Shown here in pieces: positions 1-8,616 of a stretch of DNA of 64,000 bases. The stretch's first letter is position 1; each line of letters opens with the position of its first letter. The DNA is from an uncultured Helicobacter sp. (lineage in GTDB: Bacteria > Campylobacterota > Campylobacteria > Campylobacterales > Helicobacteraceae): contig NZ_CALBGN010000012.1 of NCBI RefSeq assembly GCF_937893305.1, positions 184,685-248,684 of the forward strand. The letters run 5' to 3'. The notes beneath the pieces are model-generated. The model saw only the letters and a list, made by a program, of their open reading frames with translations, was not told the origin of the DNA and searched no databases. The position numbers were made by a program, and so were the translations under genes.

Positions 1-727
1 CCATAAGGCGATTGCAAGTGTTGCTTGCATTAAGCTTTTCTAGGGCGATTTTGGCTTGTTCTGCTTTTGCAACAGCTTTTTCATCATTTGGATTTTGTTT
101 TCCTTTTGCAATCATCGCTTCCAAGTTTTCCTTATGTGTCTTATATTCATCAAAAGGCACTTTAAGCGTATCTGGTGCTGTATCACCATTTAAATATCTG
201 TCTTTAAGCAACCCTTCTGTATCTTTAATGACTTTGAGCTGTGAAGATTGCACTACATTGCCATTTTTATCAAGGGTTATTGTATCTGTGGTATTATGAT
301 TCTTTGTTGCAAAATCGCCAATCTTGTCAAAATCCATATTTTTCACTTCATCGCTATAATGTGTGAGAATATACTGAATCTTTGCCCTACCTTTCTCATT
401 AAGATTCTCTAGTTTTTTACCGCTTGCAAGCATTTCACGCGTATTTTTAATATCATAGAGCGTATCTGTTGTATAGGTTTTCTTGCCAGTGTTTAAAAGA
501 GAATCTTGTATATTTTGATGACCTACATCAATCTCTTCATAAGTTTGCCCAAAATATCCTGGATTATTCTTGTGTTGATTGTATGCTTTGCTTGTATCAA
601 GCGTCATTTGCACACTTGCCCCATACGACGCATAGGTGTTTAAGCTAAAGATATTTAATCCAAAGCGAGCCAAAGTCTGCGTGCCAATTTCATCAATCAC
701 TTCTTCATAGAGTGCTTTTTGTGCCAT
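1..727 (-). CDS. Unidentified large protein, N-terminal 242 residues (runs off left edge)
   Basis: An open frame starts at an ATG at 727 (RBS AAAGGA seven bases upstream) and runs without a stop to the window edge, so only the N-terminus is visible. It begins MAQKALYEEVIDEIG, then has a small-residue-rich stretch around residues 20-40 and a charged, largely helical body rich in Asp, Lys, Asn and Gln. No signal peptide or family motif is recognised. It lies 52 bases after the glycine-zipper gene on the same strand and is probably co-transcribed with it. Function unknown; the frame is clear, the identity is not. Confidence 0.75.
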   Translation of the reverse strand, partial: MAQKALYEEVIDEIGTQTLARFGLNIFSLNTYASYGASVQMTLDTSKAYNQHKNNPGYFGQTYEEIDVGHQNIQDSLLNTGKKTYTTDTLYDIKNTREMLASGKKLENLNEKGRAKIQYILTHYSDEVKNMDFDKIGDFATKNHNTTDTITLDKNGNVVQSSQLKVIKDTEGLLKDRYLNGDTAPDTLKVPFDEYKTHKENLEAMIAKGKQNPNDEKAVAKAEQAKIALEKLNASNTCNRLM

Positions 728-779
728 ATTTATCCTTTATAAGCTATAAGAGATTACAAATCCCTTACTTTTTAGAAAC

Positions 780-1796
780 TCATTCTCCCCATCTTTCTTG
801 AATCTCACTCATAAGTTCTTTGCATTTTTCCTGATGTTCTCTTAGACGTTTTGTTAATTCATCTTCATCATTCATTATAGGGGCATTGATGGTTGTAACA
901 ACTACTCCTGCGAGTTGCATTAAGGTTTTTAACACCCTTTGTTCTATTTTGTTCCAAATGAATATGCTTACACCTTTGTCCCGCATAATGCTTTCTACTT
1001 CTCCAATTAACTCCTGTATTTCTTGCCTATTTGTTTCCAAGATTCCTATTTTTTCGCTACTTTTAGCAAGTATTTGCCTATGTGTTAAAGCTTCACCTTT
1101 CATAGCCTCACACAATGCTTCCACGCTATCATAATACGCATAAGCATCATATTTTTTCTTTTCAGAACTTGCTGCAAAGACTGAAGCCGCCACAGCGATA
1201 ACAGGAGCTACTACAATGCCACTAAGCACCAAAGTCCCTCCAGCCATTCCTAACCCACCAGCAGCCAAAGAGCCACCGCCAAACCACGCTAAAGTCGCAT
1301 TTGTAGCAGCCACACCACTTAGAGCACTAATAGCAGTCCCCGTTGAAGCAGTTGCTAATAACCCAGCCCCACCAAATGCACCAAATCCAGCCAAAGCCCC
1401 AGCAACAGCACTCCCAGCAACAGCACCTAGCGTTGTCTCTAACGACACGATAGATTGTCTTATTTCTACGAGTTTATCTATTGTTTCTTTTCCTACAATG
1501 TTTGCAAAATCTACATTACTTTTTATATCAAGCTTGTCTATAAGCTCTGCATAGCTTGTTAGCTCATTTTCAACAATATTTGCTTGCAATTGCCCTAATT
1601 TTTCAAAAGTATCTTGTGTTGCTTTTCTTGCTTCATTGAGATCAGATTCTGTCTCATCATACAATTCTTTTGCCCTATTGTGCCAATAATCAGCTGTCTT
1701 TGTATCCTTATACGCATCATAGCCCTTTTTAGCTCCAAATGCAGCAGTTGTCAATGCTGCTCCTCCAAGTAAAACTGGTATCAATGGTAATGGCAT
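780..1796 (-). CDS. Coiled-coil / glycine-zipper membrane protein of unknown function
   Basis: The 338-residue product has three parts. Residues about 1-110 start with a short hydrophobic segment and continue as a charged probable coiled coil. Residues about 115-212 are an uncharged Gly/Ala-rich block with repeated GxxxG-like spacing, typical of glycine-zipper membrane hairpins. Residues about 213-338 are again charged and helical. Coil-hairpin-coil layout occurs in alpha-helical pore formers and membrane-remodelling proteins, but no family signature is recognised. A strong RBS (AAGGAGG) precedes the ATG. It sits 52 bases downstream of the CxxCxxCC gene in a four-gene minus-strand cluster. 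Confidence 0.8.
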   Translation of the reverse strand: MPLPLIPVLLGGAALTTAAFGAKKGYDAYKDTKTADYWHNRAKELYDETESDLNEARKATQDTFEKLGQLQANIVENELTSYAELIDKLDIKSNVDFANIVGKETIDKLVEIRQSIVSLETTLGAVAGSAVAGALAGFGAFGGAGLLATASTGTAISALSGVAATNATLAWFGGGSLAAGGLGMAGGTLVLSGIVVAPVIAVAASVFAASSEKKKYDAYAYYDSVEALCEAMKGEALTHRQILAKSSEKIGILETNRQEIQELIGEVESIMRDKGVSIFIWNKIEQRVLKTLMQLAGVVVTTINAPIMNDEDELTKRLREHQEKCKELMSEIQERWGE

Positions 1797-1848
1797 ATTG
1801 CCTCCTTAAAAATTAGAATATATAAAATAGATTCTATCTATGTAGAAT

Positions 1849-2130
1849 CTATAATCTCAACGCTTTATCTACATTCTCTTTTTCCTGCAAAACTTTGCAA
1901 GATTCTATATTGAGTGCATAAAAGTCCTCTTTGCTGTATTGCCCCACATAGACTTTGTCATGCATTGCTTCTATCCTGCATATTAAAGGGCGATTTGCAT
2001 AGATTTTACATTCATTGCTTTGCGTGTCTAAATGTTTGCATACGCCATTACCTAAATCATAAGATTCTAGCTCTTTAATGTCAGAAATATTTTTGCAGCA
2101 CGCACCGCATTTTGTGCAAGGAAAGTCCAT
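1849..2130 (-). CDS. YkgJ-type CxxCxxCC cysteine-cluster protein
   Basis: This 93-residue protein opens with FPCTKCGACC and has further cysteines in GVCKHL, NECKIY and the RPLICR segment. That spacing is the signature of the CxxCxxCC (YkgJ, PF03692) family, thought to bind zinc or an Fe-S cluster; its reaction is not established. Family members range from small stand-alone proteins like this one to longer fusions. The start lies 8 bases after the stop of the TerB-like gene, so the two are almost certainly co-transcribed. The RBS is weak, which is consistent with translational coupling. Confidence 0.85.
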   Translation of the reverse strand: MDFPCTKCGACCKNISDIKELESYDLGNGVCKHLDTQSNECKIYANRPLICRIEAMHDKVYVGQYSKEDFYALNIESCKVLQEKENVDKALRL

Positions 2131-2138
2131 TTTCTACT

Positions 2139-2552
2139 TTAGAGATTGATAAGATTTTTGCCCTGATCAGTAAGAATTAGCATAGCCTTTGTCCAATCCG
2201 CATACACCATAGCCAATTCATTACTCAAGCCAAACTCCTTAATCATTGTTTCTAATACTTCTTTTTCGCCTTTATGCAGAGCTTCTAAGGTCGTGATATT
2301 ATCCGCCATTGCCAATGCCATAGTCTCTAGCAAAACAATTTTTTGATGTGTCTTATCCTTAAACTTTGCTAAAGTATTTTTGAGATTAAACTCGCTTTCA
2401 TCGTAAGAAATATTACTCACTTGCATTTCCAAGCAATAAGTCGCAATAATTTCTTTTTCTGCGTCTGAAAAGTCATTATTGCTCCACGCAAAATGATATG
2501 CAATTTCCAAAAATGCTACTTTTTCTTCCTTTTCTAATAAACCTAAAAACAT
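2139..2552 (-). CDS. TerB-like all-helical protein
   Basis: The 137-residue product is all-helical and acidic. Its N-terminal pattern (EKVAFLEIAYHFAWSNNDFS followed by DAEKEII) resembles the TerB/DUF533-like fold, in which a short acidic loop after the first helix, here around NDFSDAEKE, can coordinate metal. TerB proteins act in membrane-associated stress and phage-resistance modules; a role here is inference. It is the first gene of the cluster 2552 to 1, with an RBS (AAGGAG) directly upstream and a hexamer tract about 90-120 bases before the start. Confidence 0.65.
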   Translation of the reverse strand: MFLGLLEKEEKVAFLEIAYHFAWSNNDFSDAEKEIIATYCLEMQVSNISYDESEFNLKNTLAKFKDKTHQKIVLLETMALAMADNITTLEALHKGEKEVLETMIKEFGLSNELAMVYADWTKAMLILTDQGKNLINL

Positions 2553-2831
2553 TCTATTCTCCTTGCAATATTTGTATATTTTTTCATTAAATAATTATGA
2601 AAAAATATACAATATTTTAGTATAATAAACCTTAAATATTACAATTACAATTACAATTACAATTACAATTAATTTATTATTTTAATTCAAAATAATTACT
2701 CTATAAATTTTCAATTTAATTTTTAATGGATTATATTTATAGTTAAAAGATTTGAGGAGATTGCTATAATTTTACTTGCATTTCTTTTGGTGCAAAATCT
2801 TATTTTAGATTCCAACTTTAAGCGTTTAAAA
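2553..2831. other. Intergenic region, about 280 bp, very AT-rich
   Basis: No gene is seen here. It holds the upstream region of the TerB-like gene, with a TATTAT-type -10 candidate on the minus strand near 2618-2625. It also holds the ATTACA hexamer tract and the 3' side of the phosphatase gene. A plus-strand TATAAT near 2774 has no ORF after it. Confidence 0.6.
2638..2670. repeat. Hexanucleotide tandem repeat (ATTACA) x 5.5
   Basis: Five exact copies of ATTACA plus ATT run head to tail. The tract is 86-118 bases upstream of the start codon at 2552. Copy-number change by strand slippage could alter promoter spacing, but nothing here proves it does. Confidence 0.9.
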
Positions 2832-3314
2832 TTAATGTTCTATAATTACACCTGTTTTTATTTTCTTTAGAAGCTCTGTGATAGCTGTTTCTAGCATTAT
2901 ATAAACTTCTTCAAAACCATCTAAGTCTTTATAATAATAAGGATCAGGTATATCTCTTCCTTGCAAACCAAAATCCCCCATTAGAGCAAGTTTTCTAAAC
3001 CCTAAACGTTTCAAATCTGTGTAATTTTGCCCATCCATTGCAACAACTAAATCAAATTCCAAATCCTTATAAACATTAACCCTTCTACCGCGCAAAGAAG
3101 AAATATCAATTCTGTGCTTCTTACCAACCGCAATGGATCGCTCACAAGGTGGCTCATCAATATGCCAACCACTTGTTCCAGCAGAATCTATCCTTAACTT
3201 TAAATCCATTCTACCAGCCAATTCCCTTGCGATACCTTCAGCTAAAGGTGAGCGACAAATATTCCCCAAACACACAAACAAAATGGATTTTATCACTCTT
3301 GCATTCCTATCCAT
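2832..3314 (-). CDS. Low-molecular-weight protein tyrosine phosphatase
   Basis: The 160-residue protein has the family P-loop CX5R as C15-LGNIC-R21, followed by SPLAEG, and the general-acid loop DPYY in IPDPYYYKD. It is therefore expected to be a cytoplasmic cysteine phosphatase acting on phosphotyrosine or small phosphoesters. Arsenate-reductase activity occurs in related proteins, but the DPYY loop favours the phosphatase. The start lies inside the 3' end of asd (22-base overlap), implying coupled translation. Length is normal for the family. Confidence 0.9.
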   Translation of the reverse strand: MDRNARVIKSILFVCLGNICRSPLAEGIARELAGRMDLKLRIDSAGTSGWHIDEPPCERSIAVGKKHRIDISSLRGRRVNVYKDLEFDLVVAMDGQNYTDLKRLGFRKLALMGDFGLQGRDIPDPYYYKDLDGFEEVYIMLETAITELLKKIKTGVIIEH

Positions 3315-4318
3315 TTTTGCGCAATCCTAACGGCATTTGTTGCTGCTCCTACGCGGATTTGATCTGCAACACACCAAAGATGTAAAATGCTTTTATCATA
3401 GTTATCAACACGGATTCTGCCCACATAAGTTTCATCAGTATCCGTAGCAATCATTGGCATTGGATATTGTTTTTGGCTAGGATTATCTACAAGCACCACA
3501 GATTCCGCATTTTTAAGCACTTCTTGGGCAGCCTCTTTACTGACTTCTTGTTTAAATTTAATCGTAATTGCTTCACTATGACTACGCAAAACAGGCACAC
3601 GCACACAAGTTGCACTCACTGCAAAATCACTATGCATAATTTTATTTGTTTCATTCACCATTTTCATTTCTTCTTTTGTATAGTCATTATCCATAAACAC
3701 ATCTATTTGCGGAATCAGATTCAATGCAATTCTATGCGGAAACGCCTTTGGCTCACAACTCTCAAGACTAAAATCAAAGAATTTCTGCATTTGCAGGACA
3801 AGCTCTTCCATTCCTTTCTTTCCTGCTCCTGATACTGCTTGATAAGTACTAACATCTACGCGCTCAATCCCAAATTTTTCGTGTAGCGGTGCTAGAACTT
3901 GCACCATTTGAATTGTGGAGCAGTTCGGATTAGCAATAATACCTGTTTTCTCCCATAAGACAATATCATTAGGATTAACCTCTGGCACAACAAGTGGCAC
4001 ATCTTTTTGCATTCTAAAATGACTTGTGTTATCAATCACTACTGCTCCAGCTTTAGCTGCACTTGAAGCAAACTCCGCGCTCACACTTCCTCCTGCTGAA
4101 AAAAAAGCAATTTCAATATTTTCTTCATCAAAAACAGAATGCGTTAGCTCTTTGACTTTATAATTTTCACCTTTGAAACTAATTTCTTTTCCTACACTTC
4201 TAGCACTTGCTAATGGCACAAGCTTATTAATCGGTAAATCGCGCTCTTCTAAGATTCTAAAAATCTCTTCACCCACAGCACCTGTTGCACCTACAACAGC
4301 AATATTATATGTTCTCAT
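3293..4318 (-). CDS. asd: Aspartate-semialdehyde dehydrogenase
   Basis: Asd reduces aspartyl phosphate with NADPH to aspartate semialdehyde, the branch point to lysine/diaminopimelate, threonine and methionine. The 341-residue protein shows the nucleotide-binding GATGAVGEE at 10-18 and the active-site cysteine C133 in NPNCSTIQ. The later EAITIKF segment fits the substrate-binding part. Length is normal. The RBS AAGGAG precedes the ATG. It lies 9 bases downstream of flgR and overlaps the phosphatase gene, so it may be read with both. Confidence 0.96.
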   Translation of the reverse strand: MRTYNIAVVGATGAVGEEIFRILEERDLPINKLVPLASARSVGKEISFKGENYKVKELTHSVFDEENIEIAFFSAGGSVSAEFASSAAKAGAVVIDNTSHFRMQKDVPLVVPEVNPNDIVLWEKTGIIANPNCSTIQMVQVLAPLHEKFGIERVDVSTYQAVSGAGKKGMEELVLQMQKFFDFSLESCEPKAFPHRIALNLIPQIDVFMDNDYTKEEMKMVNETNKIMHSDFAVSATCVRVPVLRSHSEAITIKFKQEVSKEAAQEVLKNAESVVLVDNPSQKQYPMPMIATDTDETYVGRIRVDNYDKSILHLWCVADQIRVGAATNAVRIAQKWIGMQE

Positions 4319-4327
4319 TGTATCTCC

Positions 4328-5641
4328 TTAAAATTTAATATGATAACGCTCCATTTTACTTAACAACACATCTTTTTTAAGCCCTAACAATTCTGCCGCA
4401 CTATCTATATCAGAGTCGCAATTCTTTAGAGCCTCATAGATTAACTCTTCTTCTAAGTTTGCAATTTTTTTCTTGCCCCCGCTCTCTCTTGAGCTTAAAA
4501 ACAAATCTTCTGGCATAATCGTATCTTCTTCACATAAAATTGCTGCTCTCTCTATCACAGATAGCAATTCTCTAATATTTCCGGGCCAACGATAAGACAA
4601 CAATTGCTCCTTTGCTCCTTCTCCCCATTTTTTAATTCCGATTCCATATTGCAAATCCACTTGTTGTAGCTTCCACTCACAAAGTGGAATAATCTCTTCT
4701 ACACGCTCACGCAAAGGCGGGATATTAATGGGGATTGTTTGCAATCTAAAAAACAAATCTTCTCTAAATTCTCCCTTTTTAATTTTCTTTTGAATATCTG
4801 CATTTGTTGCTGCAATAAAGCGTATATCTATTTTAATAGGCTTACTGCTTCCAAGTCGCACCACTTCTTTTTCTTGTAATACACGCAAAAGCTTTGCTTG
4901 AAGCCCCATAGGCATTTCTCCAATTTCGTCTAAAAAAATGCTTCCACCATTTGCAGTTTCAAACTTCCCAGCCCTGCCCTCTGTTGCATCTGTAAAAGCT
5001 CCTTTTTCATAACCAAAAAGTTCAGATTCCAACAAATTTTCAGGAATTGCTGCCATATTTAACGCAATAAAAGGCGCATCAGCCCTTAAAGAATTTGTGT
5101 GGATAGAATTTGCAAAAAGTTCTTTTCCTACTCCACTTTCTCCCAATAAAAGCACAGAAGCATCTGTTTTAGCTGCTTTATTTGCAAGCTTTAATGCGCT
5201 TTGAAGTGCTGGAGAACTTGCAATAAATTGTTTATTTTCTGCTACTTTTACAGGTTTTTGAATTTTTGTAGTTTTTGCTTTTGTTAGCACTTCTTTAGCT
5301 TTTTTTGCCCTATGGATTGCTTCAATTAGCGTTTCAATTTCAAAAGGCTTAGTCAAAAAGTCCTTAACGCCAAGTCTAATAGAATCAATAGCCTTATTTA
5401 AAGTTGCATTTCCAGTAATGATTAATGCTTCATATTTCCCATTTAGCGTGCGCAAAAATTCGATTCCGTCCATTTGCGGCATATTAATATCAGTAATCAC
5501 TAAATCAAAAGAATCATCAAGTTTTTTTAGCGCATCTTTCGCACTCTTAAAACTCACCACTTCAAATTCATCATATTCCCCTAATGCGATTTCTAGGGAT
5601 TTTCGCATATTAATATCATCTTCAACAACGGCTAATTTCAT
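4328..5641 (-). CDS. flgR: Sigma-54-dependent flagellar response regulator FlgR
   Basis: FlgR is the NtrC-family activator of RpoN-dependent flagellar genes, normally phosphorylated by FlgS. The 437-residue product has a receiver domain (about 1-115) with phospho-acceptor D51 in DLVITDINMP. The AAA+ domain (about 140-375) has Walker A GESGVGKE (167-174), a sigma-54 contact loop GAFTDA (214-219) and Walker B FLDEIGE. Residues about 390-437 form a Fis-like segment ending SAAELLGLKKDVLLSKMERY, which resembles a helix-turn-helix. H. pylori FlgR lacks such a domain (established knowledge). Two sigma-54-type promoters in this window are plausible targets. RBS AAAGGAG. Confidence 0.92.
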   Translation of the reverse strand: MKLAVVEDDINMRKSLEIALGEYDEFEVVSFKSAKDALKKLDDSFDLVITDINMPQMDGIEFLRTLNGKYEALIITGNATLNKAIDSIRLGVKDFLTKPFEIETLIEAIHRAKKAKEVLTKAKTTKIQKPVKVAENKQFIASSPALQSALKLANKAAKTDASVLLLGESGVGKELFANSIHTNSLRADAPFIALNMAAIPENLLESELFGYEKGAFTDATEGRAGKFETANGGSIFLDEIGEMPMGLQAKLLRVLQEKEVVRLGSSKPIKIDIRFIAATNADIQKKIKKGEFREDLFFRLQTIPINIPPLRERVEEIIPLCEWKLQQVDLQYGIGIKKWGEGAKEQLLSYRWPGNIRELLSVIERAAILCEEDTIMPEDLFLSSRESGGKKKIANLEEELIYEALKNCDSDIDSAAELLGLKKDVLLSKMERYHIKF

Positions 5642-5669
5642 CTTTGCTCCTTTGTTTCCCTAAAGTCTT

Positions 5670-6074
5670 CTACCCTTTTTCTTTGATGAGTGCATAAATT
5701 GTTGCAATTCCATTTTCATAATTAATTTTAATGCGTGAAGGTGGAATCCAAAGCAGTGTCAATGATTTTCCTTGTAAATTCTGCACTTCACTCCGATCTT
5801 CTAAACGCACCCCCCAACCAAAAAAACATTCCAAAATTTCTTCTTTGTAATTATTAATAAATTCTTTTTCATTTTTTGCTTCGTGAGAAATTTCACATTT
5901 TTTATAAGGATTTCGGACTCTATCTAGCATTTTAGCACTCACCATTGCTGGAGAAAAATTGTATTTTTCATTTAAGATAATTCCATTTTTAATTGCAACT
6001 CTATAAGAAAAAAGATACTCTGTGGCATTTAAAATTAATCCGCAAAACACAATTCCCCATAGAATCCTAAACAT
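5670..6074 (-). CDS. Small exported protein of unknown function
   Basis: The 134-residue protein begins with an apparent signal sequence or membrane anchor (MFRILWGIVFCGLILNATEY) and continues as a compact mixed domain with two cysteines (KKCEIS and LECFFG) that could pair in the periplasm. No family is recognised. Its start codon is at the very end of gyrA and it precedes flgR by 28 bases, suggesting a gyrA-orf-flgR-asd transcription unit. Confidence 0.75.
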   Translation of the reverse strand: MFRILWGIVFCGLILNATEYLFSYRVAIKNGIILNEKYNFSPAMVSAKMLDRVRNPYKKCEISHEAKNEKEFINNYKEEILECFFGWGVRLEDRSEVQNLQGKSLTLLWIPPSRIKINYENGIATIYALIKEKG

Positions 6075-8551
6075 TACTCAAGCAATCCAGACTCATTTTC
6101 AACTTCTTGTTGCTCTTCTTCTTTTGGACATCTAGCAATAGAAACAACTTTGTCATCATCAACGTTAACAATAATCACGCCACTTGTTGCGCGCCCTGCT
6201 TTACGGATTGTTTGCATATCTACACGAATCATCTTACCACTACTTGTTAGCACCATTAAATCCATATTTTCATCAACATTAACAATCCCAACAAGCTTCC
6301 CTGTTTTTGGCGTAAGCTTCATTGCAATTACACCTTTACCGCCACGATTTGTAATACGATACTCATTAACTTCTGTGCGCTTTCCAATCCCCTTTTCACT
6401 CACACTTAAAATCTCTTCATTTTCACTAGCGACAACAGTTGCGCCAATCACATAATCTTTTGGCATTTTAAATTTAATTGCAGTTACGCCTCTTGCAACA
6501 CGCCCAATCTCACGCACATTATCTACTCCAAAGCGCACACACATTCCTTCATAGGTTACCACTAAAATTTCTTTAATATCAGCACTAATGATTTTTGCAG
6601 TAACAAGTGCGTCATTTTCATCTAGGTTAATTGCCCTAACCCCAACGCTTCTAATGTTTTTAAACTCGCTTAAATTTGTGCGCTTAATGATTCCATTTTT
6701 TGTAAAAAATGCAAGAGATTTATCAGGGTTAAAATCTTTTGTTGTAATTGTTGCCATAATCTTTTCATCAGGAGAGAGATTAATAAGATTGACAACTGCC
6801 TTACCAATTGCTGTTCTACTTGCTTCTGGTATCTTATACACTTTTAACCAATACAACTGCCCTTTATCTGTGATAAATAAAATTGTATCGTGTGTATCCG
6901 AAACAAAGAAACTTTCAATAAAGTCATCATCGTGCGTATTTGCTGAAATTTTACCCTTTCCGCCACGATTTTGCTTTTCATAAGTGCGCACAGGCACACG
7001 CTTTACATATCCCCTATGGCTCATTGTAACCACCACAGGTTCATTTGGTATCAAATCTTCAACATCAATGCTTTCATAATCTTCTTCAATCGTCGTTAAA
7101 CGCTTAGTAGAAAACTTCTCTTTAATTTCTAGCAATTCTTCTTTTATGATTCCATTTAATAAGCTTTCGCTTTTTAAGATCGCACTTAAATGCTCAATCT
7201 CTTTTAATAATGTTTGATATTCATTTTCAATCTTATCACGCTCCAATCCTGTCAAGCGTTGCAAACGCATATCTAGGATTGCTTGGGCTTGTATTTCACT
7301 TAAATTAAACTGTGAGATTAAGCCTTCTTTTGCAACCTTTGGATCACTGCTTGAACGGATTAATGTAACAATAGCATCAATATTTTCTAATGCAACTCTC
7401 AAACCTTCTAAAATATGCGCTCTAGCCTTTGCCTTTTCTAGCTCAAAAATCGTGCGACGAATCACTACGCTTTTGCGATGTGATAAGAATAAATCCAACA
7501 ATTCCAATAGTGTAAAAACTTTGGGTTCTTTATTGTAAATTGCAAGTAAAATAATTCCAAATGTGCTTTCCATAGGTGTAGATTTAAAGAGATGATTTAG
7601 CACAATCTCACTCATCGCTTCACGCTTTAACTCAATAACAACTCTAATCCCTTCTCTATCAGACTCATCGCGCACTTCAGAGATTCCATCAATAACTTTT
7701 TCTTTTGCAAGCTCTGCAATCTGCTCTACTAAGCGCGCCTTATTGACTTGATAAGGTATCTCATCAATCACAATAATATCTTTTGTCTTTGTTTTTTCAA
7801 TGTGTGTCTTAGCACGAATCTTAATGCGTCCCCTACCGCTTTCATAGGCTTCTCGGATTCCACTTTTACCATAGATAATTCCCCCTGTTGGGAAATCTGG
7901 ACCTTCTATGAACTGCAAAATTTCATCTAAACTTGCTTTAGGATTATCAATTAAATGCACAAGCGCATCAATGATCTCATCAGTTCTATGTGGAGGGATA
8001 TTTGTTGCCATACCAACAGCGATTCCATTAGAGCCATTAATAAGTAAGTTTGGCAAACGACTTGGCAAAATATCTGGCTCTTGCAAAGTATCATCATAAT
8101 TTGGTAAAAAATCCACCGTATCCTTATCAATATCACGTAACACTTCTTCAGCTGCCTGTGTCATTCTGGCTTCTGTATAACGCATAGCTGCCGCACTATC
8201 CCCATCAATACTACCAAAGTTTCCTTGTCCATCAACAAGCTCTAAGCGCATAGAAAAATCTTGTGCCATTCTAACAAGCGCATCATAAACTGCTGTATCT
8301 CCGTGTGGATGGTATTTACCGATAACATCACCTACGATTCTAGCACTCTTTTTATATGCTACGCGCGAAGTTACGCCTAATTCATACATTGCATATAAAA
8401 TCCGTCTATGCACAGGCTTTAACCCATCTCTTGCATCAGGTAATGCACGCCCAATAATAACACTCATTGAATAATCAAGATAACTCTCTTTAATGGATTC
8501 TTCAATATTGACATTTTGAATATCTTGATTAAAATTTAGCAAGTCAGACAT
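6074..8551 (-). CDS. gyrA: DNA gyrase subunit A
   Basis: GyrA is the breakage-reunion subunit of DNA gyrase. The 825-residue protein has the family N-terminus and the catalytic tyrosine Y125 in MRYTEARMT. Its C-terminal beta-pinwheel contains GyrA-box-like repeats (NRGGKG twice). The quinolone-resistance region reads HPHGDTAVYDALVR. T86 and D90 match the C. jejuni susceptible type, so no resistance substitution is seen at these positions. A TAGAAT -10 lies at 8589-8594. Length is normal. Confidence 0.98.
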   Translation of the reverse strand: MSDLLNFNQDIQNVNIEESIKESYLDYSMSVIIGRALPDARDGLKPVHRRILYAMYELGVTSRVAYKKSARIVGDVIGKYHPHGDTAVYDALVRMAQDFSMRLELVDGQGNFGSIDGDSAAAMRYTEARMTQAAEEVLRDIDKDTVDFLPNYDDTLQEPDILPSRLPNLLINGSNGIAVGMATNIPPHRTDEIIDALVHLIDNPKASLDEILQFIEGPDFPTGGIIYGKSGIREAYESGRGRIKIRAKTHIEKTKTKDIIVIDEIPYQVNKARLVEQIAELAKEKVIDGISEVRDESDREGIRVVIELKREAMSEIVLNHLFKSTPMESTFGIILLAIYNKEPKVFTLLELLDLFLSHRKSVVIRRTIFELEKAKARAHILEGLRVALENIDAIVTLIRSSSDPKVAKEGLISQFNLSEIQAQAILDMRLQRLTGLERDKIENEYQTLLKEIEHLSAILKSESLLNGIIKEELLEIKEKFSTKRLTTIEEDYESIDVEDLIPNEPVVVTMSHRGYVKRVPVRTYEKQNRGGKGKISANTHDDDFIESFFVSDTHDTILFITDKGQLYWLKVYKIPEASRTAIGKAVVNLINLSPDEKIMATITTKDFNPDKSLAFFTKNGIIKRTNLSEFKNIRSVGVRAINLDENDALVTAKIISADIKEILVVTYEGMCVRFGVDNVREIGRVARGVTAIKFKMPKDYVIGATVVASENEEILSVSEKGIGKRTEVNEYRITNRGGKGVIAMKLTPKTGKLVGIVNVDENMDLMVLTSSGKMIRVDMQTIRKAGRATSGVIIVNVDDDKVVSIARCPKEEEQQEVENESGLLE

Positions 8552-8588
8552 TAATTCCCTTTTTTTTAAAAAACTATACTAAGGCGCG

Positions 8589-8594
8589 ATTCTA
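8589..8594 (-). promoter_or_regulatory. -10 box TAGAAT for gyrA
   Basis: On the minus strand AAGTAGAATCGCGCC lies 38 bases before the gyrA ATG, with no convincing -35, as is usual for vegetative promoters in this group. Confidence 0.6.
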
Positions 8595-8616
8595 CTTAAA
8601 ATTCGCTTTAATCTTG

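Noticed and set aside
1..2552. Prophage end
   Set aside because: No integrase, terminase, capsid, tail or att-like repeat is visible; the gene set does not look like a phage module.
2760..2831. Small RNA from the plus-strand TATAAT near 2774
   Set aside because: No ORF, no clear terminator and no recognisable fold follow; TATAAT is frequent by chance in such AT-rich DNA.
8260..8310. Quinolone-resistance mutation in gyrA
   Set aside because: T86 and D90 match the susceptible type.
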